A stretch of DNA of 64,000 bases. Origin: Glaciozyma antarctica PI12. Taxonomy: Eukaryota > Basidiomycota > Microbotryomycetes > Kriegeriales > Camptobasidiaceae. The notes beneath the pieces were generated by a model, which saw only the letters and a program-made list of their open reading frames with translations, was not told where the DNA came from and did no database searches. The position numbers and the translations under genes are program-made. The DNA lies in contig KZ627156.1 of NCBI GenBank assembly GCA_002917775.1, positions 1 through 64,000 of the forward strand, in the 5' to 3' direction. Shown here piece after piece: positions 58,535-64,000 of this stretch; the first letter of the stretch is position 1, and each line of letters begins with the position of its first letter.

Positions 58535-60469
58535 TCAGCGATTCGGCTCCCATTCCGTATGCCCTGCGTCAGTGCGAGATCAGCTTCGCATCGTCCCTTG
58601 CAGAACGGAGACTCACCCATCAACAAAAAGCTCTCATAGTCCACTCCCTTCCCAACCTCGGGCACAAACTGCTGCACCGTCGCCCACTCCCTCAACGCCC
58701 GTCGCCAATAACACGCCGTCGCAGCCGGCGTCAAGTACCTGCGTTCCATCTCAGCCTTCCCTCCTCGGCTTCAGATCCGAATAACAAGAGACGAACCTTC
58801 CGTGAAGTGTGCGCCAGGCGTTGTTGGCGATCCGTTCTGCTCGCTTCGGATCATCGAGGAGGGCTTGCATCGTCGCGGGGAGGGCTTCCCAGTTGCGCGA
58901 GGGGAGGATGACAATGTTTTGGTCGGGGGAGTTCTGTGAGCGAGGTTAGCGAGGGAGTGGGGATGTGGGGATGCAGGGACGAACGGGATCCGAGTCGAGA
59001 GCGGCGTGGAAATGCTGGTTCCAATCGAGCTTGTGGGTGATAGTGACTGAGCGGCAGTTGAGGAGGTACTTTAGTCCTGCGAGGAACTCGTTAGCGAGCC
59101 TCGCGAGTACACGACAAAGCACTGACGACCGGAATACGCATTCTCAGCCTCGGTATGCCCGAGGAACTGGTTCCGACAATGATCCCAGATGTCAATCCTC
59201 CCCTCCGCTCCGTGAGACCAGTCGATATCGTCTACGTCGCCCCATTCATGCTGGTCTCCGATCGCTTTGAGCTCCTTGCGAAGGTGAGCGAGGTAGACGC
59301 CACGCCAGAACTGCGGAATGTGGTGAGCGGAGGTCGCAGAGAGGACTCAGGAGAGAGGGACGAACGAGCTTGGGGACTTTAGCTGCGAAGGGAAGCTCGC
59401 TCTCGAGCTGAGTGACCATGCGGCGAATCGTCTTGTAGCTGCGAAGGGGTGCGTGAATTTCGCCTCGCAAGGAGGGGGTGCGGACGACGTACCCAGCGAG
59501 ATGCGGTTCAGGCCAGCTGAAGAATCCTGCACGCGCAAATCGTCAGCTTCATCACCGTGTATGAGAGGAAGACTAACCGAAATCAGGCAGAAGCCACGAG
59601 GTTGTGCCGACTTTCGTGTCGAGCTCGAAATGAGGTCCTTCGATGCCAGCGTCCTTCGCACGAAAGTAGAACTCAACGTCGGGCACAGGCTCGGGCGTAG
59701 TAGTGATCTGCAAGCAACAAACTCATTAGAGCTCGCTCACCAGAGAAGCGACAAGGATGTACGGCTTCGTGAACAGATCCGAGAAGAGCTTGAATTCGCG
59801 AGTGGAATTCCGGCCTGAACTCCTTGACCTGTCGCACGTATCAGCTCCTTCCTCCCTATCCACCCAGCACAAACTCACAAACAAGTTCCCTCCAATAACC
59901 GCAACCCTCGTCCCCTCCTCTTCCTTTGCCAAATCCTCCTCCCTCACTCCTCCCCTCTCCTTCATCGCCGCCGCCGCTCGATCCAGCTGAGGCCACAGCT
60001 TCGGGAACGCTGCTTCACACTGCTCGTGACTGAAATGAAGGTTGTTTCCCACTTCCTCGGAGAGGGATTCGTTGGAAGCGAGGTTCGCGATCGTCAGTTC
60101 CGCAGGATAGGTCGCCGTCAACCTCGACGAGAGGACGATCGTCGGCTTCACAAACTTCCCTCGCGGTGCGCGGACGAAATGAAGGAGGATGAAAGAGAAG
60201 ACGAGGAGGGCGAACAGCAGTCCGAGAGCCAGGCGGCTCGTGATCGCCGCGGAGAGACGGGCGAGGTGGGGAAGGCGGCGGCGAGGAGGGGTGAGGGAAG
60301 CGAGGGAGTCGGTGGAGAGGCGGTATTGCGCGAAGGAGGGGGAGGCGTACGGGCCAAAGTCGATGGATTCGTCGAGGGAGCGAGGGGAGGGGAAGGGGCT
60401 GCCGGAGCGCGGCGAAGGGGATGGAGGGGCGTCGGGGGGTCCGTGGGGGATGGCGGAGTAGGATGCCAT
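58535..60469 (-). CDS. Type II membrane glycosyltransferase of the GT90/CAP10 family
   Basis: The start is MASYSAIPHGPPDAPPSPSP (ATG at 60467-60469). A Pro/Ser-rich cytosolic tail is followed by one membrane anchor (LALGLLFALLVFSFILLHFV) and a lumenal domain, the layout of Golgi glycosyltransferases. Catalytic-domain blocks include PDVEFYFRAKDAG, KLFWRGVYLAHLRKELKAIG, GRIDIWDHCRNQFLGHTEA, LKYLLNCRSVTITHKLDWNQ and NIVILPSRNWEALPATMQAL, which recall the CAP10 (Glyco_transf_90) family, whose Cryptococcus member acts in capsule xylosylation. The C-terminus reads LREWATVQQFVPEVGKGVDY and, after a last intron, ends HTEWEPNR with TGA at 58535-58537. Donor and acceptor specificity are unknown. Its 3' end faces that of the RecQ gene, 142 bp apart. 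Confidence 0.8.
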
Positions 60470-61152
60470 GGCAGGGCGATGGGCTGAAGGGATGGAAGGA
60501 GGGAAGGAGAGGGTCAGCTCCGAAGGAGTCCGTCGCCGAACTGGGCTGCGGGAAGCGGAGTGCGTGTCGAGGGCTCGAGCAGCTGTCAAAGTCGCGTAAG
60601 AAGGTCAAACTTCCTAGATGCTGAGATCGCTGGAGAGAGCGCAGGAGAAGAGCGATGTGATTGAGGCTGAGCGGCACTGGAGCAGAGGAGGAGGAAGACG
60701 GGGAGAGCTCCTCGTTTCCATTTAAATCGCACCCGTCTAGGGAGCACAGCTTGGAACCAGCCTGTGAGAAGGATAGGCGGAATCAGCTTCGAGGAGACGC
60801 AAAAGCGATTAGTGAGCAGGTAGAAACAAGAGCAGGAGCAAGCCGAGCAAGCCCCAGCGAGGCGAGGTGCGGTGTTGAGCTTTTGCAAACGACGTCGGAG
60901 TTGTGCACTCCCTGGTCTGGGTCCTTCGGCGAAGCTTTAAGGCTTCGACTCATGCCGCAGAGCCACGCGATCTGAACGCTAATCGTCAGCGAGGCTTCCG
61001 CAGGGAGAGGACGAACGAGCGCACCTAGTTTCCGCGCTCCCGAGGCCTCGTATCGCTTCAGATGCGAGACCGGCGTGTATCCAGAGAAGCACTCTACTCT
61101 GCGCACAAGGTGGTTAGCTCCCCGCCCGTCTCTCCCCCAGGAACAAACGCAC
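60470..61152. other. Intergenic region with probable spliced 3' UTR of the peptidyl-tRNA hydrolase gene
   Basis: On the minus strand the peptidyl-tRNA hydrolase TAG is immediately followed by a good donor (GTGCGTTTG), with GAGCTAACCACC...GCGCAG as acceptor about 50 nt further on. A second intron-like pair (GTGCGCTCG to CGCTGACGATTAGCGTTCAG) follows. Both would lie after the stop codon. No other gene is recognised; the GT90 promoter lies at the low-coordinate end. Confidence 0.4.
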
Positions 61153-61855
61153 CTAATCCTCGGCCCAACCAATCCTGAGCACCTCCTCCCAGACCTTGCG
61201 CACCAACTCCCCACTCTTCCCATCCTCATACTCGCACGCCCTCACCTCGTCCCTTCCAAGCGCTCCCATCACCCACGCCGCTACCTGCTCCTTCCTCTCC
61301 GGCCTCCCGACTCCCAGCCTCACTCTGTAAAAGTCCCTCGTCCCCAATGCCCTTTCCATCGACCGCACGCCGTTATGCCCTCGTGGTGATCCTCCCCGTT
61401 GGAGCTTGTGCGAGAGAGAGGGTAGGTCGAGGTCGTCTTGCAGCGTTACGACGCGGTACGTCGGTATCGGACTCGGTAGGAACGCCGACGCTGCACTAAG
61501 GATAGGCGGGCCGGAGATGTTCATCAGAGCGCGCGGTTTGATGAACATCTAGCTCGAGACCTTGGGAGTTCGTGACCTTGGGAGTTGGTGGAGAGGGGAG
61601 GAGGGGGGAGAGTGATGAGAGCTGTGTAGGCGCGGTGGGACTTGGAGAGGAGGAGGGTGGGGGATCCGCTGGCACCAGGAGTGGAGGCGGCGAGGGTGGC
61701 GAGGTTTAGGAGGAGGAGTTGACCGATCTGTGTGGGTTGAGCGGTTAGCTGAAGCTCATGGCGAGGGAAGGAGGACGCACCGAGTGTCGAGTGAGCGGGT
61801 GAGTGTAGTTGCCCAGTCCTGCGATTACCAGCCTGCGTGGTGCAATGCATCCCAT
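61153..61855 (-). CDS. PTH1: Peptidyl-tRNA hydrolase (Pth1 family) with a frame break
   Basis: Pth1 releases tRNA from prematurely dropped peptidyl-tRNA. The start MGCIAPRRLVIAGLGNYTHP (ATG at 61853-61855) carries the family GLGN motif, followed by LTRHS and, after an intron, IGQLLLLNLATLAA. The distal part has LMNISG, VVTLQDDLDLPSLSHKLQRG, GSPRGHNGVRSMERALGTRD and FYRVRLGVGRPERKEQVAAW, so the catalytic Asn, His, Asp and Asn positions (GLGN, TRH, MNxSG, DDLDL, GHNG) are all there. The two halves are in different frames: near 61550-61590 there is a 16-nt direct repeat (CTTGGGAGTT core on the plus strand, at 61561 and 61577), a TAG lies just before MFIKPRALMN, and I found no GT-AG intron that joins them in phase. 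It is either a recently damaged gene, a missed unusual splice or a sequence error. Confidence 0.75.
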
Positions 61856-62528
61856 CGATGAGCGCAGAATCAGCTGCAAACGAGTCGGTAGAGCAGGAGG
61901 AGAGCAAGCGAAAGCGCGAAGGACCGAGCACCTTTTGACCCTCTTCTCTCACCCCGCTCGACAGCGCTCAGCTGGAACTGTTCGATGCTCTGCTCGTTAT
62001 AGACGCTCCATCAGCGGCGAAGACGCAAGGAAGGTGGGACCGGTCTGCGCCCCTCCTCAGGCCTCCTCGCGGTGAACCTGCTCCACTCTGCTCGCACACC
62101 TCAGGCGTGAGGTCCTTAAGGAAGCACCTGCTTACCATCTCGCGGAACACCCAGGAATTCTTGGGTGCTGGGTCAAGGACGACCGCTGCTCGCATCTGGC
62201 TGTCCCCTTGACATGCTTGCTAGCTCTCTTCCGCTCCCTCTCGTTCTCTCTCCAAATCCTTCACGCTGCTTGATGGTCAGGTAGTGCAAAACGTGTGGTG
62301 CTGATATAACAAGCAAGGGCAAAGCTACGGGAAAATCATGTGCGAGAGGAGGGAAATCACGATGGGAGGGAGGAAAAGGATGCGGGAGGGGAGGGGAGTG
62401 GAGTGGAGTGGAGCGGGTAATTGCAGGAGAGAAGGTCGGAAGGGAGGGTAGAGAGGGTGGGCTGGAATGAAGGGCAGAAGGTGTCAGCACTGATAGAATC
62501 AGGGAGAGCGGGAAAGACACGCACTGCC
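61856..62528. other. Intergenic region
   Basis: About 670 bp between the peptidyl-tRNA hydrolase start and the end of the next minus-strand gene. It contains a short gtggagtggagtggagc repeat near 62398-62415. No gene, RNA or element is recognised. Confidence 0.45.
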
Positions 62529-63830
62529 TCATCTAGGCTTCACTCCTCGCATCCTCACAGTGGTCGTACTCGGATTAAACCGGCCCATCTGAAAAGCATG
62601 CAAGGGTCAGAGATGATACATATGGAGAGGAGAGGAGCAGAGGGTACAATTGAAGATGACCTCGGCGGCCTGCTCCCAAGGCTTGCCGGTGAGGAATTCG
62701 AACCGATAGACCATGGCATCGAATGGATACAGCTCTTGAAGCTGGGGCTGGCGCTCGCGTGCAATGGTTTGCTGGTAGCGCAGCATGAGGTATGCAATTT
62801 GCTCGAAGGTGACGTTGTGAGTCTCCGCATTCCTGCTGCTCCTCCAGCGCGCAGACTGAGAGACCGACAGGAAATTTAGCACACTGGAGCCAAGCAGGGA
62901 AGGGAAAAGTCCTCACCATGAGCAAGGATCGCTCAACCTCCTTGCGCACATCATGAGGCAGCGCAGCCGCGCTCACCAGCCCGAGAGCCGCAACATCCCA
63001 CGGCTCCTTCGTCGGCTTCGACAGGTAGGAGGCTCCAGCAATGCCTTGCTCCTTGATGAGAGGAGCAGGTCGATTGGGGGAAAGCTCGAGCACAGTCCAC
63101 CGTTGAGGACGGTAAGCCTGCGCGCCTTCGCCTCGTGAACAGCCTTTTCGGCCTTGTACCGGCCCTTCGTCCCCTGATTCACGTCAAGCCTCCGTTCCGC
63201 GACGTCCATCCTCTCCCTTCGCAAGGTCGCCTCCTCCGAGCTCTCTCCCAGGTACTGGAGCGACGTGCCGTGAACGAACGCCACGTTCAGCGTCTGGATG
63301 ACGATCGCAGCAAAGGGAGGGAGAAGGAACTTGCTAAAGTCCTTCTCCTGCCGAAGAGCTTGACTCTGGAGCACTCTGATCTCCGCCCTCAGCTCTACGT
63401 TCTCAGCCTTCAACACCCCAATCTCCGCCCTCAGCTCCACGACCTCATCGGTCAAGCGCTGCACCGCCGCCAAAACCTCCCCAAGATTCTTCCTCGAAAC
63501 GACGACGGTGTCCTCCTCCAAGCTGGAACTGGGTACGAGGGAGTTCCCGATGTTCTTGTCGAGGGCGTTGAAGTGGGGAGGGAAGGGCTGCTGGAAAAGG
63601 AGGCGCTTACGACGGGGGTTCAAATAGTCGACGGGGAGCGAAGCCACCCTCTTGAATTGTAGGGCGACCTCGGCTTGCGTGAGGCGGTGGTGAGGATGCT
63701 GCTGTAATTGGCGGGACAGGAGCGGCGGGAGGGCGGAGGAGAGGAGGTGGTGGGGGTGACTGAGGAGAGGGCGTGGGCGGCTGAGCCGGGAGGAGCGCGA
63801 GCATGCTGGTATTGCTGTACACTCTGTGGT
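62529..63830 (-). CDS. Unrecognised coiled-coil protein, 5' end uncertain
   Basis: A minus-strand gene whose last exon ends with TGA at 62529-62531 (MGRFNPSTTTVRMRGVKPR). Good introns separate it from RYQQTIARERQPQLQELYPF, DAMVYRFEFLTGKPWEQAAE and the preceding SKPTKEPWDVAALGLVSAAA exon. The large exon (about 62990-63800) has LTQAEVALQFKRVASLPVDY, then a Leu/Glu heptad region (VELRAEIGVLKAENVELRAE) typical of a coiled coil, and FAAIVIQTLNVAFVHGTSLQ. The join near 63110-63150 needs a frame change; a 23-nt GT...AG segment would restore it but is shorter than any other intron here. No ATG was found that opens the first exon, so the start may lie upstream through another intron. No family is recognised. 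Confidence 0.5.
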
Positions 63831-64000
63831 TGTTCCAAGAGGGCTTCTGGTGAGAGCGGAGAAGGAGAAGCAGCGGGCGCGGCGCTGCTTGATGCTTCGG
63901 CCTCTTTCTCCTTTCTCCTTTCTCCCTCCTCCCCCCTCGCCCTCCTCCGCCCGGCGCCCCCTCAGCTAGCATGGTCTCCCTCCCCGCCGTCCTGACCTCC

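Noticed and set aside
63971-64000. Start of a plus-strand gene (MVSLPAVLTS) at the right edge
   Set aside because: Only ten codons are visible, with no motif, so it cannot be supported.

Overview
The window is the left end of a fungal chromosome, probably from a red yeast or related dimorphic basidiomycete (Microbotryomycetes, Rhodotorula/Sporobolomyces type). It opens with about 18 perfect CCCTAA repeats, the C-rich strand of a TTAGGG telomere. It is GC-rich, and the genes are split by many introns of about 50-60 nt with GTGCGT or GTGAGT donors, a CTAAC/CTGAC branch site close to the acceptor, and YAG ends. The lineage is inferred from this style and from gene content; no rRNA or other marker is present. 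No tRNA, rRNA or CRISPR array was seen.

Layout. 0-6.4 kb: telomere, then IMP4 (SSU processome) starting under 500 bp inside it, an uncharacterised minus-strand gene and a small acidic protein. 6.7-16.2 kb: an LRR-DH-PH Rho exchange factor and an NADPH oxidase catalytic subunit, both minus strand, separated by about 1.6 kb without a recognisable gene. 16.7-23.4 kb: a rearranged patch with a fused IMPACT/zinc-finger paralogue, a divergent SLC25-fold carrier, the source pair (CCCH zinc-finger gene and IMPACT-family gene, head to head) and a decayed UGP1 (UDP-glucose pyrophosphorylase) copy. 23.6-38.0 kb: one very large minus-strand gene coding a single-pass membrane protein of roughly 3,700-4,000 residues, made of four repeats of about 1,000 residues (DUF3712-like). 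39.8-45.7 kb: FOL1 (trifunctional folate synthesis), a TMEM53/DUF829 hydrolase and the complex I 51-kDa flavoprotein. 45.9-50.7 kb: a DNA-transposase relic, a Myb/SANT-like protein and a PHD-finger protein. 52.2-60.5 kb: a cytochrome b5-fused front-end (sphingolipid delta-8 type) desaturase, a RecQ helicase and a GT90/CAP10-type glycosyltransferase. 61.1-64.0 kb: peptidyl-tRNA hydrolase with a frame break, and an unrecognised coiled-coil gene near the window edge.

The genes are mostly independent housekeeping and signalling loci, with no metabolic cluster. A loose functional link is polarity and membrane signalling: the Rho exchange factor and NADPH oxidase are neighbours, and in filamentous fungi Nox is activated through Rac. 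The most unusual items are the four-fold repeat giant, the IMPACT/zinc-finger fusion beside its source genes, the one-codon first exon and 1.4-kb intron of IMP4, and the missing subtelomeric buffer.

All coordinates and splice sites were read by eye. Gene spans include introns. Exon boundaries are well supported for IMP4, FOL1, the IMPACT gene and the 5.6-kb gene, and approximate elsewhere.
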